A DNA stretch of 64,000 nt from Thereva unica (GCA_949987705.1 OX465282.1:79658070-79722069); one strand, 5' to 3'. Counted from the stretch's first letter, positions 45,334 through 56,744 are shown. Made by a program: numbers and translations. The notes: generated by a model from the sequence alone, not told the origin.

Positions 45334-45893
45334 ATCCAGATTAGACGGTCCGGTCCAACTTGGTGATTTAATTGTTTGACTTGTGATGTCGATACTTCTG
45401 CGGCACGTGCTAACTCAATTGCTTTTGTTAGATCCAGTTTATCCACTTCTAACAATTTCTTCTGTAGAGCCTTATCATTTGTCCCTAAGATGATTCGGTC
45501 TATTACCATGCGGTCTACCTGGTCGCCAAATCCACAATTACGCACCAGTTTTTTAATTGCCATTAAAAAATTGTCAAAATTTTCCCCATATTCTTGTTTC
45601 CGACTGTGGAATTTAAAACTCTCGAATGCTTCATTGTGTTTGGGGCGGCAAAATTCTTCAAAAGCCTTTGTTACGCTTTGATATTTTTTCTTTTGTTCGT
45701 CCGATAGACTGAACGAATTGCCAATAGTGTGTAGTTCGGCTCTGGTTGTAAAATCGCTGTGGATGTCTCTATTTCCTCGACATTGCAAGATTCTGGTTGG
45801 TTCTCCATTAGTTTCCCAATGCGGGAAGATTGATTGAGCTGCTCTTGATGCGTTGATTGCTTGCAATAAAAAACATCTTCTACCTTTGGACAA
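45327..45893 (-). pseudogene. gag: Gypsy-B gag (capsid), 5' truncated
   Basis: The frame encodes a capsid-like helical domain (YQSVTKAFEEFC, FESFKFHSRKQEYGENFDNFLMAIKKLVRNC, VIDRIILGTND, KAIELARAAEVS). This is a well-known arrangement for Gypsy Gags. The N-terminal part is in another frame (45671-45860: NQPESCNVEEIE). Beyond about 45950 the sequence changes to an env-like fragment of another element, so the start, primer site and 5' LTR are lost. Confidence 0.8.
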
Positions 45894-45957
45894 ACTGCAT
45901 TCAAGTATTGAACATTTTGGGAATTTAGGGTTCGGTAATTATTTGTTTTGTTTGATT

Positions 45958-46035
45958 TATGGGAATGGGTAATACATGCAATAAGGAATGCCAAAAAATC
46001 TATATTATAATTGACTTGATTTAAGTATTGTATAT
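45958..46035 (-). repeat. duplicated env fragment with an internal deletion
   Basis: Two short blocks of Gypsy-D env sequence sit here side by side: GGGTAATACATG... (as at 46714-46743) and CCAAAAAATC...TTGTATAT (as at 46969-47014). In Gypsy-D itself they are about 230 bp apart. This is therefore a relic of a second, internally deleted env copy. Confidence 0.75.
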
Positions 46036-46279
46036 CGTCGGTCTAGAACCAGAAGAACGTAACCACCAATTTTGAAATTTTACAGGAGAGCTATTAAAAG
46101 GTTAATTTTATGCATTATCGTTATGTGAAATGGAGATACGATAAAATGGAAACTACTACTATTATAAAATGTTATGGCCGAATTTATATAAAGACGGATA
46201 AAGTAACTCTTCTACAACCAGAAAATTCAAAAAAAGAATTTTTTTTTGGACATACGTTGTTCTGGTTCTAGACCGACGA
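46035..46279. mobile_element. MITE with 26-bp terminal repeats
   Basis: CGTCGGTCTAGAACCAGAA at 46036 and its inverse at 46253-46278 bound ~244 bp of AT-rich DNA. The arms match with one mismatch over about 26 bp. It abuts the duplicated env fragment. No clear target duplication is visible. Confidence 0.75.
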
Positions 46280-46700
46280 CATGAAGCAGCGGATACGGGC
46301 AGCTGTTGCGTCTCTGAATGGTAATGAAATTAGGAGAGAGCAGTCGATTCTTTTCCAGGAAGGGTCAGACTTTGCGCGCGACTGAACGGAGGTCACATCG
46401 AGCATTTCAAGTGAAGACGCATCAGTTATCAGTGGAAAATTTACATAAGAAAAAATGACTTTTATTTTGTTATTTTAATTTTTTTTAAATTTACTACAGA
46501 AAAGTTTATTTTTGTTTTGTTTTTCCTATTTTATTATGATTTTGAATTTTTATTTTGGTTAAGATGTTTCGTTTAAAAATCTGAAAATAAATCACATCTG
46601 CCTAAAACAATTTTTTTTAACGTACGAATTGTTTCTGTCCTTTCCACTAACCTAATTGTATCTAAAGACATCTACTTGTTCTCAATAACAGTTCCATTAA
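46280..46700. other. unassigned; possible transposase tail
   Basis: On the plus strand MKQRIRAAVASLNGNEIRREQ reads open from 46282 and then stops, followed by AT-rich DNA with an AATAAA at 46587. It could be the C-terminus of a mariner/Tc-like transposase with its polyadenylation site, but the evidence is thin. Confidence 0.3.
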
Positions 46701-47560
46701 GTTGTTTACATAAATGGGTAATACATGGAATAAGGAAAATGTATCTTTAGCCGAGATCGTTATTCTAATTTTGAAAATGATATTAGTGCCGTTATAACAT
46801 GCCTGTAATCCGAGCAATTCGTAAATATGTTCTTCGGATTTTAAATTGATGCTTTGATTGATAAATTTAGAACTAATGTCGCTTAATTCGTTTGGGCTTT
46901 AGATATGTTTTGGGATAATATTTAATTTTGATAAAACTAGTGCTTCCGCGAGGTTTGTCAGGTGGTTTGCCAAAAAATCTATATTATAATTGACTTGATT
47001 TAAGTATTGTATATGAAGGATTAAGCCTTCGTTATTTTTAATTCTGCTTTGCTTCTGACTCTGGTAATTACGCAGATACTTCTCAATAACGTCTTGCTCT
47101 TTGTTAATATGATCTGTAAGGTTTTCGAATCTTTTTATCATTTTCTCATTTAGCCTCGATTGATTATTCAATTCAAATCGCGTTTCTCTCTATTTTGACC
47201 TTAGTTCATCTATTTGTTTATTTAACTCTTCTGCATCATTAGCATCTAAATTTCCTGTAATACTCTTAATGTGACGGAGCCTAATCCGTTGATTAGACCT
47301 CTTTTAACTCTAAAACTAGGGGTTAATGATATTAACTTTTGTTCTGTTTCTCTTAATTTCAGTTTTGTTATTTCGATGGAGCTTTTTATCTCTTCGCGGT
47401 TTTCTAAAGCTATGATTTTTCTTACTTTCCAATGCTTTCTTCGTACTTATCCAATCTTACTATATGTATTAAGTTTTCGTATGTCCGTATAAGTCGAGCT
47501 GTTCCAAGTCGTAATGGTAATATTCCTTGTGCGTTTGTTAAGTCCTATATTTCGAGTAGT
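46700..47560 (-). pseudogene. env: Gypsy-D env remnant
   Basis: A dibasic furin-like motif (RVKR, 47300-47311) is followed by GLINGLGS. The reading then shifts frame near 47275 into ITGNLDANDAEEL, a segment typical of errantivirus envelope proteins downstream of the cleavage site. A helical stretch with heptad character follows in the frame 47171-46899, and decayed sequence continues to about 46700. Stops and shifts make this copy non-functional. Confidence 0.75.
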
Positions 47561-47599
47561 GCACTAACTACTGTTGTCAACCTGTAATATTTTTTTTCC

Positions 47600-48771
47600 T
47601 TTTAATTCTACTTTTATGTAATTTGCTATTACTAGTGGTTACTATGGTTAGTTTCTTATTATTCCTAATCTTATGGGCCGTATACCTGGGCGTTAATTTA
47701 TTTCTTCTGCATTCTTTTCTATAGATTAATTCGTTTTCTTTAAATGTTTTGGGCTCTTCCCTATTCTTTTTTAATTTTTCTATATTCCTACTAACTATAT
47801 TTTCTACTTTCTCTTTTATTAATTTTTTCAGATATTCATGTTCGTTATTATAATTAACTCTATTATTAAATTCAGATGTCCTACCATAAAATAATTCGAA
47901 CGGCGTATACCTGGTCGTCGAATGTATGGCGTTATTACTACTTCACTAAGAATTTCATCATGATCTACATCTTGGTGGGTTTCTTTATATTTTTCTAAAA
48001 CTATTTTATTTATATCTCGGTCAATGTTGAGTGTAACCGATCAGCTTGTTTGTTGGAACCTCGTAAAATGAAGTTTTATTTCATACTGTTTACAAAAATC
48101 TTTAAATATATTTCCAGAGAATTCTCCTCCTTGATCACAAACTAATTTTATTGGCATGCCATAAAATGTTTTAAAGACTTAACTACGTCTAAGCTACTAC
48201 GGGTTTTTAAAGTATAGACAGAAGAAAACTTAGAAAACTTATCTATGGTACTAAGGATTATTTTAGTATTAATAGAGAAGATATCTATATGTATATACTA
48301 TACTTAACGGTTTTTCTGGGGTTTCAGGTTTTCCAAATTTAAGTTTTGGTGGATGCTTATCGTACTTTAGTTCCTTGCATTTGTCGCAATTATTTATCGT
48401 TTGCATTATTCTATTTTTCATGAAAGGAAAGAAATATTGTCGTTTCAAATGTAACAAAGTTTCATTGATTCCTCTATTGTTGCTCTTTTGGTGGTAGTCG
48501 TTAATGATTTTATCTTGTTCGTAGACGTTAGTAACATCAGTAAGTAAATCTATACATCTTATTAATCGATAAACTTTGCTCTGTGAGAAATATTTCGAAT
48601 ATACATTTTGTATGACTCGGAAAGTTTCATCGTCAGATAATATATAGCAGTAAGTTTATTTGGTGCGAGATATCTTTTAAATAAATCAAGTATATTTTCT
48701 TCATTGTAATTTGGCATTCCGATAATGCGGCTCTGTTTATTTCTAAAAGGAGCTTCTACAGATACTGTATG
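47600..48771 (-). pseudogene. pol: Gypsy-D integrase remnant
   Basis: The zinc-binding region (YHQKSNNRGINETLLHLKRQ, then NNCDKCKELKYDKHP at about 48480-48335) is recognisable. The core has a degraded IDKFSKF block (~48235) and a CDQGGEFS-like second Asp region (~48130). The C-terminal part (ELFYGRTSEFNN near 47890, RKECRRNK near 47715) precedes env. Multiple stops and shifts. It is cut on the right by the hAT-like element. Confidence 0.8.
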
Positions 48772-51160
48772 CAGGGCCGGTGCGTGTAGGAAAATTTGCG
48801 CCCCATCAGCTAAACATTTAATAAAAAGATTCTTTCATCTGGATCGCAAGGACGGGAAATACATATGACACTTCTAATTTGCTAACAGTTTGCTTCTTTT
48901 TTTAATAAATTCCTGAAAGGAAACAATATTTCCTAAATCTTGCGAAAATCCTTTTGTGGAATTTAAAATATAATAGCCTTTAAATTTCTGACCATTGCTG
49001 AGCTTCCTTAGACATTTCTTTTTGCAACGTAGAATCTACTGTTTTATTCACCCTGAATGTTAATTCTATTTCTTTCCGACATATAAAATTTTTCATATTG
49101 GTAAAATTTTGCCACCTTTTTTTATTCGTCTTCCCATATGACTCCAACCAGTATATCACGAACAACAAAGTAAACCGCTTTCTTTTAGTTTTGAAAAAGT
49201 TTACAAAAAACACAAAAGTTAGAGTTTATTAAATTTAATAAACCAACCAAAATCTAATAACTTATTTACCACTGTTATTTACCATTACTGTTATTCCTTG
49301 GATCTATCGTAGGCAGGGAAATATTTTGAGTTTTTTTTTTTATGTGGCAGTGCTAAGCTTAGGAGTCACCCTTTGTACTACTAGTCCGTCATGTCATTTG
49401 TCACGTCATGGTGCAATGTCTAGCAGTAAGCTTAGTACGGGGGAGGGATGAGGGGGGGGGGTATAGGTTAAGGATTAAAAGGTACGGGGGGTATTGAAGA
49501 AGGTGGTGATGAACCCTGCGTTTGAACTCTTGGATGTTGTAGGAGTTCGGAAATACTGACTGCGAGAGATTATTCCACAGCCGAGTTGTTCTATTAACAA
49601 ACGAATTCATATCTTGATGAGTGCGTGAAAGGGGTAGCTGCAGGTGAAGGGAATGAGACGAGTGGGCTAATCTGGTGTTGCGGGTATAAGATTGCCGTGG
49701 AGGCAGGAGAGCGTTTAACTCGGAGGAACAGTCACTATGATAGTAGCGATAAAATTTTGTCAGTGCTGCTACATTCCTACGGTGGCTTAAGGGGTCGATG
49801 GTGGAGCAGGCGGTGTCGTCATCAATTAACTTGAGCGCCCTTTTTTGCACCTTATCTAACCATGCCAAGGTGGTTATTGGGGCGCCGCCCCAAACGAGAG
49901 AGTTATATTCGAGAAGAGGCCGAATGTAGGATTTATAAATAACAGCACGGGCCGATGGCTGGAGGAGGAACTTGCACCTCTTAAGAAATCCCAAGCACTG
50001 AGATCCTTGTTTGGCGATTTGGAATATGTGGTCATTCCATCGCAAGTCTTTGGCTAATGTCACGCCTAAGATGTGTAAGGATGGGTCGGCCATTAGTTGA
50101 ACTCCATCCACTCTCAAGGGTGGAGAGGTGTTGAGCTTAGTATTAAACTAACCTAACTGATGTAGTTGAATCAGAATACTTTTTATTACAATTATCTAAA
50201 AACTTACGTTTTTGTAATATATTCTTCATTATATTTGAAATTTAAAATTTGCACCATAATAAATCGCATAATATAAAAAAATCGTTAGAGAGGAAGGTAA
50301 ACAAACAAAAGAGAGCATTTAAAGAAGTATTCTCGCCACAAGATATTTTGCTCTCATTTCGTTCATTTACTTCTTTTACGATACTTGGAACAAAATTTAA
50401 AAGTGCTCCAACCGCGCCCTGCAGTTTATATCAATCACTGTAAACAACAACAACAATACGCAACACAGAGGCATCGGAACAAAATTTTTTCTTTGTGTGA
50501 GTTGACATGGTGCATTTTACAAAATTTTCAAAAAGTGCTCCAGCGTCGTGAAAATGAAATTATTTTGTGCTTCGTCTCGCTCATTCTACTGCTCAATTGG
50601 GTATTTACATCTCATGTTCAAATTTGAGAGCCACAGTTGATTTTTCTCTCATTTGGTAGATGTTTCTTCTGAAATTTTTACTTTTGCCTCTCTTGCTTCA
50701 CTTTTTGGGAAGAATCATTTACCTAGTTTATAGCTACTCCAAAAATAATTCGAATTATGGATCATCCAAAATTTTTTACCCTATAAACGAGGTAAATCGA
50801 ATTATGGCTTAAACCGAAATTTTTCGGCTTAGGCCATAGTTATAAGAATGTATTTCTACCCGTTTATACGCTAATTCGAAATTTTGACGTAATTTTGAGT
50901 TAAGTCGATTTAATTTTTCTGCTATAAACTCGGTAATTGAATTGAGCAGAAATTATATGAAAATCTCGAATTTTCCCCGCTTTTTCTCGCATGAGATAGT
51001 ACTGAGAAAGAATTTTCTTCTTGAGAATTTGTGTAAGTTCATGTAATTAAATTTTTGTCTTTCAATTATTTAATTTTTTTTAAATCTTCTGAACTAGCGC
51101 CCTCGTACAATGGCGCCCGGTGCGAGTGCTCCATTCGCACCTATGAAAGCGCCGCCCCTG
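48772..51160 (-). mobile_element. hAT-like element (ZMYM1-like transposase relic)
   Basis: Ends are CAGGGCCGGTGCG on the left and its partial inverse (CGCCGCCCCTG) on the right. The flanks ACTGTATG (48764-48771) and ACTGTCTT (51161-51168) match at six of eight positions, an aged hAT-type duplication. Inside, 48980-49213 (minus) encodes WLESYGKTNKKRW and CRKEIELTFRVNKTVDSTLQKEMSKEAQQW, which resembles the region between the TTF zinc finger and the hAT domain of ZMYM1-like transposases. A LINE 3' end is inserted. The element lies within Gypsy-D pol. Confidence 0.68.
49331..50150 (-). mobile_element. LINE (non-LTR retrotransposon) 3' end, 5' truncated
   Basis: The minus-strand frame 50117-49401 (238 codons) is the C-terminal part of a non-LTR reverse transcriptase. 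It shows LGVTLAKDLRWNDHI, GFLKRCKFLLQPSARAVIYKSYIRPLLEYNSLVW, WLDKVQKRAL and FVNRTTRLWNNLS, which lie downstream of the catalytic domain in Jockey/CR1-like LINEs. A short 3' untranslated region ends in an A11-like tail (seen as a T-run at about 49331-49341). The frame is intact, so the insertion is young compared with its hAT host. The 5' end is truncated near 50150, as usual. I see no convincing target duplication. Confidence 0.88.
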
Positions 51161-51162
51161 AC

Positions 51163-51450
51163 TGTCTTTCGCTTGATTTTTTAAATATCATTTGTAAATT
51201 AAATTCATTTAGGGGTTTTTGAGAGATTGGTATTCCGTCGTCTAGGCTTTCTTCAGCGGAATGAATAGTCGACATATCTTGATCTGATTGACGTTCGTCT
51301 TTGATTTGTCTTTCGCTTGATTTTTTAAATATCATTTGTAAATTAAATTCATTTAGGGGTTTTTGAGAGATTGGTATTCCGTCGTCTAGGCTTTCTTCAG
51401 CGGAATGAATAGTCGATATATCTTGATCTGATTGACGTTCGTTTAATTCC
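51163..51450. repeat. 144-bp tandem duplication in Gypsy-D pol
   Basis: 51163-51306 and 51307-51450 are nearly identical (one change seen, CGACAT/CGATAT). The period of 144 keeps the reading frame, duplicating 48 residues (IFKKSSERQ...SAEESLDD) between RNase H and integrase. The left edge is directly at the hAT-like insertion. Confidence 0.9.
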
Positions 51451-52058
51451 TTAGCATGAATTTCTATTCCTTTGGAATTTTGATTAGTTAATTTTACTCT
51501 GCTCAGAGCGTCTGCGTTAGTGTTTTGGGTACCACGTTTATAAACAATTTCATAATCAAATTCTTATAGTTTTAGTCGCTTTGAGTTAGGCTCTTTTAAG
51601 CTCATTAACCATGTCAATGGCTTATGATCGGTGAATTTGTGTCCATAAAGGTATGGACGAAAATACTTAGTGGCCCATACGATGGCCAATAATTCTTTCT
51701 CAATTGTAGAATAATTGATTTCGGAATCAGAAAGGGTCCTGCCAGCATAGCAAATCGGTTTATCGCTTCCGATAACTCCTTGGGATGCAATGGCGAAGTT
51801 GCTAGCATCAGTGGTTAATATAAAAGGTTTCGTGAAGTCGGGATATTGAAGGATAGGTTCATTTATTAAGACTTGTCTGCAAGTCTCGAAACACTTCGTG
51901 TAGGTACCTTTCGTTAAGTTGGACGCTTCTTCCTTTTTTCAGGCAAGTCTTTGATGAATTTTCGGTAATAACCGAGTAGACCAAAGACTGATTTGATTTC
52001 TTTCTGAGTACGTGGAATAGGGAATTTTTTGATTGCATGAATTTTCTCTGGATTTGGC
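51451..52058 (-). pseudogene. pol: Gypsy-D RNase H
   Basis: Visible in broken frames: TTDASNFAIA (~51810), GRTLSDSEINYSTIEKELLAIVWATKYFRPYLYG (about 51750-51650), the FTDHKPLTWLMS block (~51625) and NADALSRVKL (~51510). A TAA interrupts the connection near 51560. The thumb part (51900-52058) runs up to the piggyBac-like MITE. Confidence 0.82.
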
Positions 52059-52062
52059 TTAA

Positions 52063-52795
52063 GGGGGGAAACCAGTTTAGGAGGCCGATTTTTTAGTGTA
52101 TTTCGTGAATTTTTTTAATAGGGAAGGAATAATCAAAATTTGTTTGAACTTGGAGGATATTTTACTAATGTTTTGAAGTACACGCTGTAATTTTTTCAAG
52201 TCATTTGCACTGTAAATAGTGGAGTTAGAAGCTGCTCTTCATGGACCGTCGCCATCCGAGTTCACTACTGGTGGGAGGTGTGGAAGTCGCAATTTTTATC
52301 TGAAATCACCCCAATTTTTTTTCCACATTAGCAACATGTTTTCTAGGAATATGAACTAAACTCTTAACAAAAAAATTTAAAATTGCATGTTTTTAAGGTG
52401 TTGGAACAAAATGTTGTGTTTTTATACCGTGTTTTTTCACCTTTTTTCCATCTAAAAACAAATTTAGGATTATAATATCATCCCAGAGTTTAGTTCATAT
52501 AGATTGTAATTGAATAAAGAATGTTCACGAAAATTTTCAAAACGATTGAGCAATAACTTTTCACGCTAGGATTCCCACCAGTTGAAAAAAAGTCGTTAAG
52601 AACGCCTTTGGAAAAGTCATTTCTCAGTTTTTAGTACCGTCTACCAAGGAGGGCGGTCACTTTAGAGCTCATAACATCCGAACAAAGCGGAATTTTGATT
52701 TGAAACTTTGGCAACATATTCTTGAATAGTTTTACTAACAATTCATGAAATAAAAAAAAAATCGATTTTTTAATCGTCTAAACTGGTTTCCCCCC
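52063..52795. mobile_element. piggyBac-like MITE with TTAA duplication
   Basis: Terminal repeats GGGGGGAAACCAGTTTAG lie inside TTAA on both sides (52059-52062, 52796-52799). TTAA is the invariant piggyBac target. It is 733 bp with no coding frame. It interrupts RT/RNase H of Gypsy-D. A related single end is at about 42358. Confidence 0.88.
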
Positions 52796-52799
52796 TTAA

Positions 52800-53602
52800 T
52801 GCCTTCTGTGGACACTACATGCCCTAAAAATGAAATCTCTTTGTGAAGAAATTCAGATTTATCCAATTGGATTTTTAAATTTGCTTCACGTAATCTTTCG
52901 AAGATTTTCTGGAGATTTTGAATGTGCTCGTTAAGAGACGTAGAGAAGATGATGATATCATCGAGATAGACAAGGCATATTTTTCCTTGAAGGTCTTTCA
53001 GTACGTTGTCCATTACACGTTGAAACGTGGACGGAGCATTTTTCAACCCGAATGGCATTCGGATATACTCATAATGGCCTCCTTCTACACTAAATGCGGT
53101 TTTGGGTATATCTTTTTGATTCATCTCAATTTGATAAAATCCGCTAGCCAAATCTAAAGTGGAAAAGTATAGGCAACGTCCCAATTTATCTAATAACTCT
53201 GTGATATTTGGGAGAGGATATCTATCAGATATTGTTTTTTGGTTTAATTTACGGTAATCTATTACCAGACGCCACTTCTGTTTACCGCTGGCATCTTTCT
53301 TCTTGGGGACCACAGACACGGGAGAACTCCACGGAGAGTATCTTGGGCGAATGATATTTTGGCCCAATATTTCGGTTATTTGCCTTTGAACTTCATGTTT
53401 GTGCACATAGGGATACCTATAGGATTTGGTGTATATCTGTAGTTGGAATGGAATGCTTGATTTGATTGGTGAAACTGAGTTGTTGGCCTTCTTTAAAGAA
53501 AAGGTCCTCATACTCGTGGCATACTTTAAATAAAGCTTTCCTTTCTTCAAAGTTTAGATGGTCTGTGCGAGTTAATTCGCTTATTTTCTTTTCCTTTGGC
53601 AC
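52800..53602 (-). pseudogene. pol: Gypsy-D reverse transcriptase
   Basis: Frames 53602-53417 and 53550-52800 overlap around a frameshift. The RT is well preserved: [32 protein letters not shown] in pieces, [31 protein letters not shown] and the catalytic YLDDIIIFS (~52965), then [13 protein letters not shown]. The wording fits the 17.6/297/ZAM errantivirus group. The last codons of the open frame, from about 52798 on, belong to the inserted MITE. Confidence 0.88.
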
Positions 53603-53649
53603 CTCTTGAATGTCATGACAGATGTTAAAGTTATTTACTTCGGCATAGT

Positions 53650-54330
53650 TTAATGTAGCAAAATCGTCGGCTTTAAGGGGGTATTCAATGAACAGAACTT
53701 GATCATGATTAGTGACTTAGCTGTGTGTAACCCTTCAGATACGTACAATTTGGGTTTAATTTCAGAGCTTTTGCGGTAGATATCTCCATCACGAATATCG
53801 ACGGGGAGTTTTATCATTACCTTTGAATGACTGGGTATCAAATGTTTCCCTGAAGAAAAGTTTGGTTTAAATTTTAAGGGTATAATAGAATAGTTTGTTA
53901 TTAGGAGGTCGTTAGCTAAATCAACTTTAGCACCCAGTTGGGTTAATGAATCCAGGCCAAGTAAGCCATCAAAATAGTCTTGGAATTTAAATATTAGAAA
54001 ATATAAGTTTCCGAATTGATTAAACTCAGAGAAGATGGGAAGGATTGTGGCTTTGTCCAATGCATATTTGTTTAAGATAGTCGTTAATACTATAGGTTCT
54101 ACTTGAAATTGGTTACGAAAGGAAGTGAATTCTGGTTTAATAAGGGAGGTGGACGCTCCAGTATCTATTAAATATTTTAACGGACGTCCGAAAGGGGATG
54201 AAATGTGAATATAGGGTAAGATATGACCATGTCGGTTTATATCTAAGTATCCTGTTGGTTCTTCGAGGCAGAGTCTGGAAAATTTGTTGAATCGTCTACT
54301 ACCGCAGTTGGATAATCATAAAATTCGTCT
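53650..54330 (-). pseudogene. pol: Gypsy-D protease and protease-RT linker
   Basis: An aspartic protease active site (YLIDTGASTSLI) is seen at about 54180-54150 in a frame stopping near 54060. The frame 54060-53650 continues with LLGLDSLTQLGAK, the second half of the protease fold, and a linker. Frameshifts separate it from gag and RT. Confidence 0.75.
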
Positions 54331-54472
54331 AGTTGTTGTCGATATGTTCCCTGTGTCGTTGTTTCAGGGTAGTCGCAAGGTTGACGATATGGGTTAAGTC
54401 TGCTCAAAGTTAAACAATTCTTCAGCGTGATATTTTGGCAGATTTCTATTGATATTAGAGAAATTACTAGGC

Positions 54473-55640
54473 TTATGGTTGTCGGAATCTCGACTGTCCT
54501 GAGCCAATGTCCATTGGTTCTGGTTTTGGTAATCTCGACTGATATGTTTGAGCTTGAGTGAATACAAAATTGGATGTATTGTTAAATCTGTTAAAATTAT
54601 TTGGAAAATATCTATTTTGAGAGTATCCTGGGGGTGCTCTCGACGGATTCTGGAAATTAAATTGTGGTCCTTGCTGATTTGTGATTTGTGGTGGTGACTT
54701 ATTAAAATTATTTTGGTAGCGAGGTGTATGAAAATTCATTTGTTTTGCGGGTTTCTTATGCAACTGAGATTTTTGGTTATTGGGGTTGAAATCATATCGC
54801 ATGTAGGCAATATTTTGTTCCCTTATGCAGTATGATAACGCGATAGGTAAAGAATCTGGTCTCATTGCTCTTATTGTAGAACCTAGCGGTTCTCTCAAAC
54901 CTGTGAGGAATGAGTTAAGACACATTTCGGAGTATAAATCTCTTTTCGCTTGGATAACGTTTAAGTCACTTTCATGTATTAAAATATTATTATTCATCGC
55001 GGCTTGAATTTCAATTATTTGGCTATAAAATTCCTGTAATGTTTTATTTGACTGCCTTAAGCTATGAAGGTCTCTGATTAAAGAAGTTTCACTTCTTTTA
55101 TACGAATAGTGCAAGATTAAATTACCCTTAATATTTTCCCAATATAGCGGCGTACCATACATATTTAATATTTCGTTCGCGGCTCCTTCAATTTTGTTAA
55201 GAATAGCACTTAATAATATCTGAGAATAAGATGTTCCGTCTACATGACTAGTGTATTTTAAAATTTCTTCCACGTTACTAATAAGTTCGTATAATAATCT
55301 AGAGTTACCATCATACCGGGGGCAAATCTTTAATTCCATCAGGGATGCGAAGTGAATTGAATACATCAGTCGGAGTAATGGTTAACTAAGGCACTTGATT
55401 TGCAGCCATTGTAATATATGGATGTAATTGAGAAGAACTGGGTTCGCTACCGTAACTAGTAAAATTTTCTAAATTATCGTTATAAGACACTTCTTCGAGA
55501 TTAGGTTCACTATTATCTTTTGACACAATATCACTTTCACTTTTTTCGACCGTTTCTGTTATTGATTCAAGGCTAGAGAATAATCTTCTTAATTTGGAGT
55601 AAGGTTTTGGCTTAGTTTTATTAGACTTAGGGCTAGGCAT
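54473..55640 (-). pseudogene. gag: Gypsy-D gag, split by a frameshift
   Basis: The frame 55640-55386 is a charged Ser/Glu-rich N-terminus ending MAANQVP. The frame 55366-54473 holds the capsid-like domain (YDGNSRLLYELISNVEEILKYT, TLQEFYSQIIEIQAAM, CLNSFLTGLREPLGSTIRAM) and a Pro/Asn/Gln-rich tail ending PMDIGSGQS. The first frame stops at 55386. The coding sense passes to the second frame near the G5 run at about 55318-55322, so one or two small indels broke a single Gag. No zinc knuckle, in line with errantiviruses. Confidence 0.8.
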
Positions 55641-55977
55641 TAAGGAATGAAAATAAAAATGTTCAATATTTGACTTACATTAATCCCAAGGCGAATGATG
55701 CCTTCATTGTTCAGATAGGTGATGATGAAGATTAAAATCCTCCGGTCCATCAGTTAATTTCCTTGTTGTTCCTCTTTGTAGATCAGAGCGTTCGTCAGGA
55801 AAACTTGACACAATTGTTGATGTCCCTTAACACGGCAAACTTTTATGCACGACACGGTTTTCTTTTATTGATTTTTATCAATCAATATAATAGCACTCTT
55901 TGATATTCATTCAAATTTAGTACTAATTATTTAACAAACCGAACACTTTTTACAAGGATAGACCGTCACCTATCCTA

Positions 55978-55989
55978 CCGACTGCGCCA
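55978..55989 (-). promoter_or_regulatory. Gypsy-D primer binding site (tRNA-Ser type)
   Basis: On the minus strand TGGCGCAGTCGG follows the LTR directly, as in Gypsy-A. Confidence 0.85.
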
Positions 55990-56364
55990 GTTAAGTTTCC
56001 ATTAACTTGGAAACATAAAAAAAATATATAAATGAAAACACTTTACTTCTTTATTGGAAATTATTAATTAATCTTTATTTAAAACATTTAAAACTTTGAA
56101 TACAACCGGCTCGTTTTAAAGACAAAATTAGAGTGATTTCTATAAAATATCAAAACGATCATAAAGTTGAAAATGCAAAGGTAAAAATGCTTACTTATGT
56201 CTATGGCTTTTATGTGACCTTAATATTAGGTTACTTCACTTTATTTCGTAAAATTCTAAAGAAAATTATATGGACATATTTTATATGCTGGGAAAATGAT
56301 AATTCAGCGGAATATTTGGCGGCATGTGTATTTTATACATGGGAAATGTAGCGGATATATAACT
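55990..56364 (-). repeat. Gypsy-D 5' LTR
   Basis: On the minus strand it begins AGTTATATATCCGC and ends CTTAAC. It is closely similar to the solo LTR at 14801-15187. It is followed on the plus strand by CGCG. Confidence 0.88.
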
Positions 56365-56426
56365 CGCGCTCAAAAACTGCCGGAAAAATCCCGCATACCA
56401 TCTTGAAGTGCATAAACTATATTATA

Positions 56427-56744
56427 CCCCGGCTTCACCGCCAAATTTTCGCAAGTTCGAGCAAATTAGTCTACTGTACTTTAAAATTTCCTGATTTCCC
56501 ATACATTTTTCACATTTTAAAGTCAGGAAAAAATGCCTGCTTTGGGCCTACTGAACATGAAATTGAATTTCCAAGTAAAAGCTCGCTCAAAAGAGAATTG
56601 GAATAATTCCAGTGAGCTTTTGCATTTCTAATTTCTGGCGAAAAAGCAACAACAATTTCAAGCACGAACTGAACATGCTAGCCGGTGAAGCCACTTATGC
56701 CGATTGAAGTGAACTTGATTAATCTGAGGCCGGTGAAGCCGGGG
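56427..56744. mobile_element. MITE with CCCCGGCTTCACCG termini
   Basis: CCCCGGCTTCACCG at the left and CGGTGAAGCCGGGG at the right are exact inverses. TA lies on both sides (56425-56426, 56745-56746), as for Tc1/mariner-type MITEs. Length is 318 bp. A diverged left end of this family is inside the hAT element at 34371. Confidence 0.82.

Larger units (their letters stand above)
46700..56364 (-). mobile_element. Gypsy-D: errantivirus-like retrotransposon with several insertions
   Basis: From right to left: 5' LTR (55990-56364), tRNA-Ser primer site, gag, protease, RT, RNase H, integrase and env remnant. It is interrupted by a piggyBac-like MITE (52063-52795) and a hAT-like element (48772-51160). 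The right flank is CGCG. The 3' LTR is not found; the left end breaks off near 46700. A solo LTR of the same family is at 14801-15187. Confidence 0.88.

Noticed and set aside
46700..49330. Treating the env/integrase block as a separate Gypsy element from the RT/gag block at 51450-55640
   Set aside because: Both are minus-strand errantivirus-like, in the correct order, and separated only by a hAT-like insertion with matching flanks. One element is simpler.
49331..50150. LINE target-site duplication (TTGAG on both sides)
   Set aside because: Only five bases, AT-rich context and uncertain 5' end; not enough to claim.
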